Made by a program: the position numbers and the translations under genes
Shown here: positions 34,378 through 45,174 of the stretch, piece after piece
How the letters are laid out: each line of letters opens with the position of its first letter
Numbering within the stretch: the stretch's first letter is position 1
Assembly (NCBI GenBank): GCA_959602045.1
Contig: CAUGRT010000012.1
Location: forward strand, 1-60,874
Length of the DNA stretch: 60,874 bases
From: an uncultured Clostridia bacterium
GTDB taxonomy: Bacteria; Bacillota; Clostridia; UBA1381
Direction of reading: 5' to 3'
Notes under the pieces: generated by a model
The model's input: only the letters and a program-made list of their open reading frames with translations
Database searches by the model: none
Told to the model about the DNA's origin: nothing

Positions 34378-37293
34378 ATGAGCAAAAAGTGGTTATTAAA
34401 GGTAGTTGCGGGCGCAACAGCAATCGTGCAGCTGTTTGGCGCGTCTGCACTTGCTGCCATGGTTACGGGTACTACCGAGAACGGCTATTATTATTGGCAG
34501 GAAAATTTTAATGATTATACCGAAGGCAAACCTGATGTTATAAAAGCAGAAGTTGCAGGAGTGACTCTTTCGAGTAAAACAATTACATCCGGTTCTGACA
34601 ATGCACTCGAAATAAAAGGCGACTTTGAATCGGGTCAAAAAGCATTAAAGATTAACGGTGATTCAAAGTTTGATTTTTCAAGGGGACCTGTTGTTCTTTC
34701 AATGGATGTAACGTTGCCAAGTCCAACAACAACAAGCTTTCGTCTGTATCTGAACGATCATATTTATATGAATACATTTAATATTGTAAAAGGTACATTG
34801 CAGGGTTACAGATGCAGAGAGGACAGTACAGAAATGTGGGCGGTTAATTCAACGGTTAAAATGGCGGCAAACACAAAATACAGGTTGACGACCGTCATGA
34901 ATTGGGCAGATACGGAGCATACAAAATTCTTACTGAAAACATATTGTAACGGACAGCCGCTTAAGGACGCAGACGGTGAGGAGATTGAAACAGTAAGAAC
35001 ATATTCAATTAAGGCATTGAAAGAGAATCTAAACACAAAGAATTGGAATTTAGACCTTATGCCAACGGCAGGAGCAGACGTAATTATTGATAATATCACA
35101 ATGAGGTACGGTACTGCACAAGTTTCGCTCCCAAGAGTTGCATGGGCAAATAACTCCTCAGCGGTTAATTTCACAGACGATTCAGAAATACCGGTATCTT
35201 ACGATAAGCTGCTGTATAACGGACTGACAGAACAGGATTATACCGTAACAGGTTATGACCTTACCGAAAATCCTTTGATGATTGCTGAGGGTGAGATCAT
35301 AACGGGAACAAAATCATGGGTCAATACAGGAACGTTGGCGCTAAAGAACTTAACCGGATATAACAACTATGTGCTTGAGATCACAAATCCGTCAAAGCTT
35401 GTTACATTTGACGGAAGCGAGTTATCGGGTAAATATTCGCTTATATTTACCAACAATGGTAAGAATCCGTATTCCTTGAGAAAGGCAACGGTATATAATG
35501 CAGCAGGCGAAAAAATTTCGCTCAGCACAGACGGAAAGCTGCCTCAGGAAGCGTCATATATTGAGTTTGAAACCGATTCGACTTATTCACAGGGAATCGA
35601 GGATGCTGGCTCTATCACCTTTGGAAATATTAAGGCTGAAAGAAACGGAGATGTATTCACGCTTGAACTTGGTGAATTAAAACCGGCAGAGAATTATACA
35701 ATCACTGTTCCGGCATCGGAAAATGCACCGGCAATAACACAGACCCTGACAACTACCGGAAGTAAGCCCTATGCGACAGCTATGATAGAAAAATTTGATG
35801 CAGAGGAAAGCGTAAATAAGTTTACAAATGCCGATAAAACAAACATATCGCTGACATGGGATAACGGCAGAGTAAAATATGCGAATAATCTTACCGCAAC
35901 CGCAACTCCCAAAAACGTGACATATCCGTTGGGACAGAAGTTTGATTTTTCAAAGGGTGCAATGCTTGTTTCGTTTGATGTAACTCTCAATCAGGAAATT
36001 AAATATTTAAGCTCAGGCTCACATTATTTAAATCCGCAGGTTGTAGCGGAATCCACAGGTGCAAACTTCGGTTATATGCCGGCTATTGAAACATACGGAG
36101 TACGAGCAAGAAATCAATCCGGAGGCAGAGTAGCAACAACAAACGCAAAGGGAACTATGGCAGTTGGCGATACCTGTACAATCAGCACGCTGTTTACCTA
36201 CTATCCGAACACAGACCAGATAGGATACATTCAATTTGCCGACGGCAAGCGCTTATACAATAACTCTACAAAAGAGATCATCCCTGAGTATTATATTGAA
36301 AATGCGTCAAACTTTATAAATCAGGATTTGGCGCTCAGATTTGGCGGAAGAAACTTTGCCGATGGCGGTGTTTATATTGATAATATTATGATAACGACAA
36401 TCGGAGGAATTACCGCTGACAATATATTATTGATGAACGGAAGCACAGCTACAATTAATGTAGAAAATAAGGCACCGTTTGAAGAGGGAACGGATTCCGA
36501 GCTTACAAAGGCTTATTATACAAACGAGCTTACGAAAGCGGATATTGAGGTTACTAAATATCCGGCGGAGGATAAGCTTCTTGCAAAGGGTGAAAATGTA
36601 TCGGATTTCATATTTGATTCGCAGTCTTTGACCGTAGGAAATCTGGATAAGGACAGTATATATATTATAAGAATAAAAGATACATCAAAGCTTAAGAGTA
36701 TTAACAGTGAGGCAATAGATACATCCTATTTCAGAACCGGAGCAAACGCAGAGGGACTTATAAACACAAAAATCCTCGACGCTGATGAGAATGAAATTTA
36801 TGCGGACGAAAACGGCTTATGGCCTGTAAATGCTGCAAAAATCAAGTTGACTTTTGCAAAAGGCTATGTAACGGATGGTGTAACGATTAACGGTGAGGCT
36901 CTTACAGATAACGGTGACGGAGTCTATGTATACACTCAACTGCTTTCACCGAACACTGAATATACAGTAGCCGTAAACGGCAGTACATATGGTGAATTTA
37001 CCACAAGCGACGGTATGATTACAGTATCAAGACCGATTATTGCAGATGACAAAACTGTATCAGCGGCAGTGCAGAACACGACAAGTAAAGATAAGAATAT
37101 ATATATTATAAGTGCATTATTCACAGAGAACGATGAGTTGGTATCTGTTGTATATGAAAAGTATATTGCAAAATCAAATAGTTCGGAAAAATATACGCTT
37201 ACTCAAGTACCGCAGGGAAGCGGGATACAGAAAGTATTTGTATGGGATAGCTTTGAACATATGATGCCATATACAGAGGTAACAACTAAATAG
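34378..37293 (+). CDS. Large secreted protein with a duplicated beta-sandwich region, unknown function
   Basis: A 971-residue exported protein starting after AAGGAGGAG. Signal peptide 1-25 (ending ASALAA). Two related regions, about 30-240 and 460-690, each open with an F(N/D) segment and a KFDFS(R/K)G(P/A) strand and end with a V(I/Y)IDNI-MIT-like strand, as in concanavalin-like binding modules. Short Ig-like units follow each and the C-terminus is a further beta domain. I see no catalytic motif. It is most likely a surface glycan-binding protein of this island; it has no SLH or LPXTG anchor. Confidence 0.75.
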   Translation: MSKKWLLKVVAGATAIVQLFGASALAAMVTGTTENGYYYWQENFNDYTEGKPDVIKAEVAGVTLSSKTITSGSDNALEIKGDFESGQKALKINGDSKFDFSRGPVVLSMDVTLPSPTTTSFRLYLNDHIYMNTFNIVKGTLQGYRCREDSTEMWAVNSTVKMAANTKYRLTTVMNWADTEHTKFLLKTYCNGQPLKDADGEEIETVRTYSIKALKENLNTKNWNLDLMPTAGADVIIDNITMRYGTAQVSLPRVAWANNSSAVNFTDDSEIPVSYDKLLYNGLTEQDYTVTGYDLTENPLMIAEGEIITGTKSWVNTGTLALKNLTGYNNYVLEITNPSKLVTFDGSELSGKYSLIFTNNGKNPYSLRKATVYNAAGEKISLSTDGKLPQEASYIEFETDSTYSQGIEDAGSITFGNIKAERNGDVFTLELGELKPAENYTITVPASENAPAITQTLTTTGSKPYATAMIEKFDAEESVNKFTNADKTNISLTWDNGRVKYANNLTATATPKNVTYPLGQKFDFSKGAMLVSFDVTLNQEIKYLSSGSHYLNPQVVAESTGANFGYMPAIETYGVRARNQSGGRVATTNAKGTMAVGDTCTISTLFTYYPNTDQIGYIQFADGKRLYNNSTKEIIPEYYIENASNFINQDLALRFGGRNFADGGVYIDNIMITTIGGITADNILLMNGSTATINVENKAPFEEGTDSELTKAYYTNELTKADIEVTKYPAEDKLLAKGENVSDFIFDSQSLTVGNLDKDSIYIIRIKDTSKLKSINSEAIDTSYFRTGANAEGLINTKILDADENEIYADENGLWPVNAAKIKLTFAKGYVTDGVTINGEALTDNGDGVYVYTQLLSPNTEYTVAVNGSTYGEFTTSDGMITVSRPIIADDKTVSAAVQNTTSKDKNIYIISALFTENDELVSVVYEKYIAKSNSSEKYTLTQVPQGSGIQKVFVWDSFEHMMPYTEVTTK

Positions 37294-37323
37294 CGAATAT
37301 GAGCCTTTAAGGGCTCATATTCG
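37294..37323 (+). terminator. Strong hairpin between two giant secreted protein genes
   Basis: CGAATATGAGCC pairs with GGCTCATATTCG around a TTTAA loop. No T-run follows, so it may be a processing or 3'-end stabilising hairpin rather than an efficient terminator; the next gene starts 23 bp on. Confidence 0.6.
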
Positions 37324-37345
37324 TTGAAAACAAAAGGATTGAACT

Positions 37346-40300
37346 ATGACAAAGTTAAGATTAATATTTATGACAATATGTATTTTTGCGATTTTTTCAT
37401 CGGCTGCATATGCGTCAGATCTTCAAATCGGAGTTTTTGATACGAACGGATGTGCAATAGTCAGCGGGCAAGCCGATAGAAAAAATGGTGTCATTACCGC
37501 GGCGGTATTTAATAAGGGAAATACTTATCAGGATGCAGAAAATATGGTTCCGAACGCTTTGATTTATGCCAATCAGTTTGATGCGGAAAGCGACGGTACA
37601 TTTGCGTTTAAGATGAATCTGAAAAGCTATGCAACCGGAGAATATACTTTGGCAATAAGCCAAAACGGTAAAAGCATCGTATCAAAATCATTCCCGTACA
37701 GTACAACGGAGGATAATATATCCGCAATTGAGGGATTGAATGATGCTGCAAAAAACGGGAATATCGAACAGTATATTGCTCAAAATAAAACAGCGCTTGA
37801 GTTTAGCAGTGATTACGACGCAAAGGTTGCGCTCGGTCAAACGGCAAAAATAGTTGGGGCAGAAGCTCCGTTTGATGTAAATGATAAAGAAAAATGCGTA
37901 AATACATATCGTCAGGCAATGATCGCGTCCGCTTTTTCAGATAATATTATATCGGATATTGCAGAGGTGGAAGCCGCGCTTGAGGTGCTTTCAAAAGAGC
38001 CGATGAAATCTGTGTATGCGTCAGCATATATAACAGATAAAGTAAAAAAAGCAGTTGTAAAAAGACTGTCAAATCAGAAATACAGCACATTGAAAGAGTT
38101 CGGGGATAAGGTATACGAAGCGTTTACGCTTTCGGTAACAGAAAACCCAACAGGTGCAGGGGATATATCGGCAATTATTTCAGCATTGTATACCGATTTC
38201 CCTCAAAGTATTTTATCGGCATCAGCCTGCAGAAGTGTGGCGAATAAAACATATTCGTCTATTGAAGAATTACAAAATGCACTTCGAGAGGCGTCAAAAA
38301 CCAATAATACCGCGCAACCGGGCGGAAACAGCGGATCGGGCGGAACGCCGTTTAAAGCATCAAGCAGTACGGCAACCCCGACTCCTGCGCCGACTCAAAC
38401 AGCCGATGATCAAAATAAGATATTTGACGATTTAGACGGATATGACTGGGCTTACGCGGAAATAAGCGATTTTGCAAAAAGAGGAATAGTATCGGGCAGA
38501 GGGCAAAATGAATTTGAACCGTCACAAAGTATAACCCGTGCGGAGTTTGTGAAGATGATCGTATCGGTTCTAAGCTTAAAGGAAAATACATCTAAGACTA
38601 TGACGTTTGAAGATGTAAAGGCTGATGATTGGTATTATACTTGTATAGCGTCAGCTTATTCTGCGGGTATAGTAAACGGAATATCCGATGTGGAATTTGC
38701 ACCTAATGCACCGATTACCCGTCAGGATGCGGCAACGATACTCGGAAACTGTATCAATGATGGTGATGCGTCATCTGCTATGGAATTTTCGGATTTTGAA
38801 GCCGTAGCGGAATATGCAAAGCCGGCTGTAAACAAACTGAACTCGTTGGGAATACTTTCAGGCTATGAAGATAATACTCTGCGTCCTATGAAAAATATAA
38901 CTCGTGCGGAGGCGGTAAAGCTTTTATACGGTGCACAAGCGTATATGGACGTTCCGGATTCCGAAAATCAATCTCAGCAAACAGCTACGGAGCAAGCCGA
39001 AAATATTAATCAAAGCTTGATAAATGCATATAGTATTTTGCAGTATTTAGGGATTATGTCGCAGGATACGGATTTTACGCAATTAATCGGAAAGGATTTA
39101 ACACGCGGAGACTTTGCATTGTATCTTTCGCGTGCTGTAAAGCTTCCGACATTTGAAAATGACAGCGTTTTCAGTGACGTTGAATTGTCAACTGAAAAGG
39201 GACATGCTATATCTTCCGTTGCCGCATATAATATCATGAGCGGATACGGCGACGGGACGTTTCGACCTGATGAGGTGATCAATGCGACAGATATGACTCT
39301 TGCAGGTATGAGGGCATTGGGTTATAATTGGAGTGACCATTCATATGACAATTATTATATTACCAAAGCTCAGGCGCTGGACTTGCTTGACGGAGTAAAG
39401 TCGGCAGGAGCTGTCACAATGGGTGATTGCGTAGTATTTTTGTATAATCTCATTCACACCAATACTGTAAGTCAGATTAAAAACGGCGTAAATATTACCG
39501 TGGAAGAAAACGATACTCCTTTGAAGCTTTATTTTAATCTTGAATATGTAAAGGGGATAGTTACGGCGAATGTATATGCCGGACTGGACGGCACACGCAC
39601 AGCAGGACAGGAGTATATCGAAATAGACAATGTAATCTACAAAACAGATATTCCGTCTATTGCGCAGTGGCTCGGATATAAAGTTATTGCGTATTATGCC
39701 GGCGATGATGACGACAAAAGTATCGTGTACTTTATTGAGGACAGAAAAAATGAAGTTGTAACAATTGACGCAGATGAATTTGACAGCTTTGACGGAGGTG
39801 CTATCAGATATACATCAGAGCAAAATGGCGCTAAAAAAAGAATAGGCATCGCAAGTGATGTTGTAATTATTCGTAATTCCTGCATTGTGACAACGGATTA
39901 TGAAAAGGCTTTTGATATAGATTACGGTACAATAACCTGCATATCATACAATTCAAAGTGCAGCACAGTTATTATAGATGCATATGAAAATTATAAAATA
40001 AGCGGTATTGATACAACAAAAAAAATAATTTATACCGACAGGAATGACAAAAACGGAAATCCGGTATCAATAAACCTTAATGATAAAATTTATGTTGGGT
40101 TTGTTATGCTGCCTTACGGAAAGACAGTCAATGAAACAAATCTTGAAGCGGGCGACCTTATAAGCGTTGCCACATCACAAGACGGAGAGGTCATAAGGGC
40201 ATATCTTTGTACTGACTCCGTGAACGGAACACTTGAGTCCGTAAATAACGGCGGCGAAGAAGTGCAGATAAGCGGAAAAAAATATAAAGCCGATCCGTAT

Positions 40301-41560
40301 TTTTACAAAGAGTATAAACCGGAATTAGGCATAAACGGAGAATTTATTTTTGATGCGGCAGGCAGAGTGGCGGCTTATTCGCAAAGTGGAACGGATATAG
40401 GGACAATAGGTTATCTGTATAAGCTATATGATGATGAAGATGATGAAAGTACGAATGTGAAAATTTATACTTTAGATCGCAGGCACATCCTTGCTAAGCT
40501 TTCAGAAAAGGTGACCGTTGACGGGAAATCAATGAACAGAGAGGGCGTCAAACAGCTGCTTTGTACAAAGGCAGGCGGAGAATTACAGCGTCAGATTGTA
40601 ATGTACAAGCTAAATTCCGAAGGAAACATTGCGACACTTACCACCGCTGCTCCGAGTAAAGAGGAGAGACTGCATGACGATACGTTATACACGCTGCTTC
40701 CCAAGGGTTCATATACCTGGTATTATCAGATGAAAACCTTTGAAAGGAAGTATCCTGTATCAAACAAGACCTATTATATGCGTGTGCCTATGGAGAGCGA
40801 GAGCAAAACCGATGAATTGCTGTTTGGATGTCAGCCGTTCAGCAATGTTACATGGTATAATTCAAACGGCGAAAAAAATATAATGGGACTTTATAAGTTC
40901 AAGGACGATACGCCATATGCCGATATTATGCTTGTGCAGAATACGGATACGGCATCTCTTACAAACCAAACCGAAATTACCGTTATTTCTTCGATAAAGG
41001 AGAGTGTAAGTGCGGACGGTGACAACATAGTGGAGGTGCATGGCTACAGACGAGGAAATGAGGTTACCGCATATATTTTGCAGGAAAATTACAGAGGCGA
41101 GCTCGAAGTGGGTGATATATTCCGATTTGCAACCGATATAAAAGGGTATGCAGGTGCATATGAGCTGGTTTATGATTACAGCGAAGATAAGGTTATGTGG
41201 GAGCAGGGCAGCAATGCAAACGAATATACGTCGAATATATCGTCTGCTACAAGCGGACTGCGATACACATTCGGATATGTCAACAATTTGTATCTTGCAC
41301 CGTATTCTTCAGGCGTAAACAGTCTGCTTCAAATTGGACCGGAGCCCGGAACTACCTACGATACATATCAGATAAACAGCAATGAGAGTGCATCAACCAG
41401 ATACATTATCGTTGACAGCAGCAGAACAAAAAATAAGGTCTATATGGGCGATTTATATGAGGCGAATGCGTTTGACGATTGCCGCAGCGAAGAAAGTACG
41501 TCACGTGCTTTTGTACATGTGCGTTCGGGTTGGCTTATTGCTGTGATTATATATAAATAA
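37346..41560 (+). CDS. Giant surface protein with centrally placed SLH domains
   Basis: 1404 residues. Signal peptide 1-23, an Ig-like N-terminal region and a helical segment (about 125-330), a Ser/Thr/Pro-rich linker, then three clear SLH domains (about 365-540; GIVSGRGQNEFEPSQSITRAEF, then GIVNGIS and GILSGYE) plus two weaker ones (to about 655; MSGYGDGTFRPDEVI). The ~750 residues after the SLH block are beta-rich and unrecognised. SLH units bind wall polymers, so both flanking parts would be displayed. It sits between secreted glycan proteins and the regulator, which suggests a scaffold or binder for the same glycan. Confidence 0.82.
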   Translation: MTKLRLIFMTICIFAIFSSAAYASDLQIGVFDTNGCAIVSGQADRKNGVITAAVFNKGNTYQDAENMVPNALIYANQFDAESDGTFAFKMNLKSYATGEYTLAISQNGKSIVSKSFPYSTTEDNISAIEGLNDAAKNGNIEQYIAQNKTALEFSSDYDAKVALGQTAKIVGAEAPFDVNDKEKCVNTYRQAMIASAFSDNIISDIAEVEAALEVLSKEPMKSVYASAYITDKVKKAVVKRLSNQKYSTLKEFGDKVYEAFTLSVTENPTGAGDISAIISALYTDFPQSILSASACRSVANKTYSSIEELQNALREASKTNNTAQPGGNSGSGGTPFKASSSTATPTPAPTQTADDQNKIFDDLDGYDWAYAEISDFAKRGIVSGRGQNEFEPSQSITRAEFVKMIVSVLSLKENTSKTMTFEDVKADDWYYTCIASAYSAGIVNGISDVEFAPNAPITRQDAATILGNCINDGDASSAMEFSDFEAVAEYAKPAVNKLNSLGILSGYEDNTLRPMKNITRAEAVKLLYGAQAYMDVPDSENQSQQTATEQAENINQSLINAYSILQYLGIMSQDTDFTQLIGKDLTRGDFALYLSRAVKLPTFENDSVFSDVELSTEKGHAISSVAAYNIMSGYGDGTFRPDEVINATDMTLAGMRALGYNWSDHSYDNYYITKAQALDLLDGVKSAGAVTMGDCVVFLYNLIHTNTVSQIKNGVNITVEENDTPLKLYFNLEYVKGIVTANVYAGLDGTRTAGQEYIEIDNVIYKTDIPSIAQWLGYKVIAYYAGDDDDKSIVYFIEDRKNEVVTIDADEFDSFDGGAIRYTSEQNGAKKRIGIASDVVIIRNSCIVTTDYEKAFDIDYGTITCISYNSKCSTVIIDAYENYKISGIDTTKKIIYTDRNDKNGNPVSINLNDKIYVGFVMLPYGKTVNETNLEAGDLISVATSQDGEVIRAYLCTDSVNGTLESVNNGGEEVQISGKKYKADPYFYKEYKPELGINGEFIFDAAGRVAAYSQSGTDIGTIGYLYKLYDDEDDESTNVKIYTLDRRHILAKLSEKVTVDGKSMNREGVKQLLCTKAGGELQRQIVMYKLNSEGNIATLTTAAPSKEERLHDDTLYTLLPKGSYTWYYQMKTFERKYPVSNKTYYMRVPMESESKTDELLFGCQPFSNVTWYNSNGEKNIMGLYKFKDDTPYADIMLVQNTDTASLTNQTEITVISSIKESVSADGDNIVEVHGYRRGNEVTAYILQENYRGELEVGDIFRFATDIKGYAGAYELVYDYSEDKVMWEQGSNANEYTSNISSATSGLRYTFGYVNNLYLAPYSSGVNSLLQIGPEPGTTYDTYQINSNESASTRYIIVDSSRTKNKVYMGDLYEANAFDDCRSEESTSRAFVHVRSGWLIAVIIYK

Positions 41561-41577
41561 TTAACAGGAAGAATTGT

Positions 41578-43746
41578 GTGACTTTTATGGAGAAATATAA
41601 GAGAAGTATAAAAAAACATATAAAAGAATTGAGCAATGTAGGCAGCAAAGCAAAAAAGATTATGATATTTGGAGCGCTGTTTACTGTATTGCTTTTATTT
41701 GCGATACCTCTTTATAAAATTACATACGATTCCATTAAAACGCTTGTGTACAATGAAGTGACGGAGGACATAAAGAGAATTGCGGATACGATAGATAATG
41801 AAATAATAATGTGCAACGAAATTAAGAATGAACTCAGAACGGACGCACGCTACAGTATGATAAAGAATATGGATACGGTAGACACCCTTAACCAATACAG
41901 TACATTGCGTGATTTTTCGGCTGATTTCAGAGGTAGGGCGAATATGATGCACTCTAATGACAACGTGTATATTATTTTTAGAAACAATAATGTTGCCATA
42001 AACAAAAATGACACGTTTGATAATATTGAGCCTTATTTTTTGACGTATTTCAATCAGGATAATATGGACTATAATAAGTTTAAAAGTGTAGTTTTTCGCC
42101 CCGAGCTGTCAATAAAGGTTCAATATGCGGAAAATCTTGAAATTGATGGAGAGAAAAAACCGTCGCTTCTTATTTTCCATCCGATAGACAGTAATATCAG
42201 CAAGCCGCCGGAAACAATTATGTTCGGTATCTATACAATTGATAATCTTTTTGGAAAAATCGGAGGTATAGACTTTCATGAGATGCTCAGCAGCATCGAA
42301 ATAAACGATGAAGTTATTTATAATTCATCAAAGGGCAGAGGAAAGGACGATGACAAGCTTATAGCAATTTGTAAAACTGTTAGCCTTAAAATAGGCGTTA
42401 CGGTAGCGGACGATTACTTTGTTAAGTCTACAAGAGGATTCAGGCTGTTCATCGGTATTTACATTGCAGTTCTTCTCATAGCGGCAATCATCCTTCAGCT
42501 CTTTATAGAGCTATATGCAAGTCGTCCGGTAAGAAAGATGCTTCGGTTGGTATCAAATATTGTCGGAGATGGGGAGATTCGAAGTGAAAAGCTGCTATAT
42601 GAAAAAATAGACGAGCTGCAAAAGAACAAGACAAGCTATGAGAAATCATTTTTGCTGACATTGTTTTTAAAGCCTCTCGACAGTGAGGATGCAGAGTTTA
42701 TCAAGGGACGGTATACAAACTTCCATGAGCCGTTTTTTATGACGGTATTTCATGGAGAGGCTCTTACGGAAAGCATTTTGTGTCTGTTGATGGAAAAGTT
42801 TGATATAGAGTGGAATATAGTTCTTTCGCCGAGAAAAAATGAAATTGTGGTAATATTTGATTACTCTGACGGATTTGATATGCGCAGCTTTAGAACCCAT
42901 CTTGACAATATGATATTCTCTACAAAAAAGAACGGAGTAAATATCACCGCACTTGTTGGTATACCATGTGAAAGAATAGAAGATTTCTACATGATGTATT
43001 CTAAGCTGCAAAATTATTATCGTATCGTTGATTATAACGGAGCATTTGCTTTGGGCGAGGCGAACAGCGAAAAAAGAAAAGATGCAATAGGAATAGTAAA
43101 AAGTACAAAGCTATATGAATTGATTATGGCAAACCAACCGTTTGAAGCAAAAAAAATTGTTTATGAACAATGGTATAATATCATGGTAAATGAACAAACG
43201 GACAATGGTGAAATAGAAAAACTGTTTTTCAGCCAGAAAGGGATTCTATCCGAGGCGGCACTTAAAGTAAATTATAAGGTTGAGCTGACGAGATATGACA
43301 GTAATGCAAAAATAACCGATCTTGCATTTTCAATAGCTGATGATATTGACGCAATCTGTGATTTTATCGGCTCAAGAAGCGCACAAAATGATGAGTATCG
43401 CAGAATACTTGAATTTGTGGATAAGAACTTTAACAAAATCAATTTTGGTATTCCCGATGCGGAGGAGGAGTTTGGCATTACCGGAAAAACCGTCAACAAG
43501 ATGGTAAAGGCCGGGACGGGAAAAACTTTTACCGAGTATGTCGAAGCGCATAGATTGCACCTTGCAAAGGAGCTTTTAGGCAAGTCGGAATTAGAGGTAA
43601 AAAGCATAGCCGGTGAATGTGGATTTCAAAGTTATGATACATTTTACAAGTTCTTTAAAAAGCATACCGGTGTGTCGCCTGCGAAGTGGCGGCAGTCAAG
43701 GCTTACGGATGGGGGTATGACTTTAGAGCAGAGCATAGATATTTGA
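41578..43746 (+). CDS. Membrane-anchored sensor and AraC-type transcription regulator
   Basis: A 722-residue regulator in one chain: membrane helix about 27-50, an extracytoplasmic sensor domain (about 50-290), a second helix (about 293-315), a cytoplasmic linker and a C-terminal AraC double HTH (about 620-712; EYVEAHRLHLAKELLG, SIAGECGFQSYDTFYKFFKKH). Such AraC sensors control neighbouring LplB/YtcP transporters and hydrolases in Firmicutes. It probably senses a fragment of the island's glycan. A GTG 6 nt after AGGAAG is used; an ATG follows 9 nt later. Confidence 0.9.
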   Translation: MTFMEKYKRSIKKHIKELSNVGSKAKKIMIFGALFTVLLLFAIPLYKITYDSIKTLVYNEVTEDIKRIADTIDNEIIMCNEIKNELRTDARYSMIKNMDTVDTLNQYSTLRDFSADFRGRANMMHSNDNVYIIFRNNNVAINKNDTFDNIEPYFLTYFNQDNMDYNKFKSVVFRPELSIKVQYAENLEIDGEKKPSLLIFHPIDSNISKPPETIMFGIYTIDNLFGKIGGIDFHEMLSSIEINDEVIYNSSKGRGKDDDKLIAICKTVSLKIGVTVADDYFVKSTRGFRLFIGIYIAVLLIAAIILQLFIELYASRPVRKMLRLVSNIVGDGEIRSEKLLYEKIDELQKNKTSYEKSFLLTLFLKPLDSEDAEFIKGRYTNFHEPFFMTVFHGEALTESILCLLMEKFDIEWNIVLSPRKNEIVVIFDYSDGFDMRSFRTHLDNMIFSTKKNGVNITALVGIPCERIEDFYMMYSKLQNYYRIVDYNGAFALGEANSEKRKDAIGIVKSTKLYELIMANQPFEAKKIVYEQWYNIMVNEQTDNGEIEKLFFSQKGILSEAALKVNYKVELTRYDSNAKITDLAFSIADDIDAICDFIGSRSAQNDEYRRILEFVDKNFNKINFGIPDAEEEFGITGKTVNKMVKAGTGKTFTEYVEAHRLHLAKELLGKSELEVKSIAGECGFQSYDTFYKFFKKHTGVSPAKWRQSRLTDGGMTLEQSIDI

Positions 43747-43782
43747 TGTATGCTTGTAAAAAATACGAAAGGGGAAGGATAT

Positions 43783-45147
43783 ATGAGTTTTCCTAACAAG
43801 TTTTTATGGGGAACGGCAACGGCAGCATATCAGATTGAAGGAGCAAAGAATGAGGGCGGAAAGGGCTTGTCAATCTGGGATATGTATTGCAAAAAAGAAG
43901 GAGCAATCCGGAATGGAGAAAACGGAGATATAGCCTGTGACCACTATCATCGTTTTAAAGAGGACGTTGCTCTAATGAAAAGCCTGGATATGAAAGCTTA
44001 TCGTTTTTCTGTATCGTGGCCGAGAATTATGCCAAAAGGCAGCGGTGAAATCAACCGTGAGGGAATACAGTTTTATAACGAATTGATAGATGAGCTTATA
44101 AAAAATGACATCGAACCTGTTCTTACTGCCTATCATTGGGATATGCCGCTTGAGCTATACTATAAGGGAGGTTGGCTGAATCGTGATATTGCCGACTACT
44201 TTGCCGAATATATGCGAGTGATTGCGGAGAATTTCGGTGACAGAGTGAAGAAGATTATAACGATAAACGAGCTTGCTTGTATTATCGGATGCGGGTATCA
44301 GGCAGGGGTACATGCTCCGGGACTTAAGTTGTCATACGGCGAGGTGCTTACGGCTGCACATAATCTGTTGCTTTCGCATGGCAAGGCGGTAAAGGCAATA
44401 AGAAAATATGGAGCGGGGTATATAAAAGTTGGAATTTCACTTAATTTTGATAACTTCTATCCCGAAGACGAGCAAAGCAAGACGGATATAGAAGCGGCAA
44501 GAGAAATGTTTTTCGGATTGGATAATGATCCGCAGAGGTGGGTCTTTAAGTCATCATGGTGGCTTGAGCCTATTATAAACGGCAGTTATCCGAAGGATAG
44601 GCAAGATAAGTACAAAATGTTTCTTCCGGAGGGATATGAAAAAGATTTTGATATTATAAGCAGTCCGATTGATTATATTTGCTTTAATTTGTATGAGGGA
44701 CAAAAAATAACATCACAGCCCGACGGCACACCGATTATGACACCGTATGCACCGGGACGCGCAAAAACTACTTGCGGCTGGAGAGTTACGCCCGATGCGA
44801 TTAAATGGACAGCAAAATTTTTATATGAAAAATACAATATGCCGATTTATGTGAGTGAGAATGGTATGGCTTGTCATGACGCGGTTTCGCTTGACGGAAA
44901 AGTTCACGATCCAAACAGAATTGATTATCTTAACAGGTATCTTAAAAAGCTCGAGGAAGCTATAGATGACGGAGCAGATATCAGAGGATATTTTGTATGG
45001 TCGTTTATGGATAATTTCGAGTGGGCAGAGGGATATAATGAGAGATTTGGTATAGTATATGTGGACTATGAAACGCAAAAGCGTATTGTTAAAGACAGTG
45101 GTTATTGGTACTCACAGGTTATTAAAACGAACGGGAATATTTTATAA
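43783..45147 (+). CDS. Glycoside hydrolase family 1 (beta-glucosidase/beta-galactosidase type)
   Basis: A 454-residue intracellular TIM-barrel enzyme. PNKFLWGTATAAYQIEGA is the GH1 N-terminal signature. The acid/base is the Glu in TINEL (about 163), where most members have FNEP, and the nucleophile is in YVSENG (about 357). WSFMDNFEWAEGYNERFG is also typical. There is no signal peptide. It would split imported beta-linked oligosaccharides. The ATG follows GGGGAAGG; the upstream frame lacks an SD. Confidence 0.93.
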   Translation: MSFPNKFLWGTATAAYQIEGAKNEGGKGLSIWDMYCKKEGAIRNGENGDIACDHYHRFKEDVALMKSLDMKAYRFSVSWPRIMPKGSGEINREGIQFYNELIDELIKNDIEPVLTAYHWDMPLELYYKGGWLNRDIADYFAEYMRVIAENFGDRVKKIITINELACIIGCGYQAGVHAPGLKLSYGEVLTAAHNLLLSHGKAVKAIRKYGAGYIKVGISLNFDNFYPEDEQSKTDIEAAREMFFGLDNDPQRWVFKSSWWLEPIINGSYPKDRQDKYKMFLPEGYEKDFDIISSPIDYICFNLYEGQKITSQPDGTPIMTPYAPGRAKTTCGWRVTPDAIKWTAKFLYEKYNMPIYVSENGMACHDAVSLDGKVHDPNRIDYLNRYLKKLEEAIDDGADIRGYFVWSFMDNFEWAEGYNERFGIVYVDYETQKRIVKDSGYWYSQVIKTNGNIL

Positions 45148-45174
45148 ATAAAATGAAAGGTTAGGTTTCAAAGT

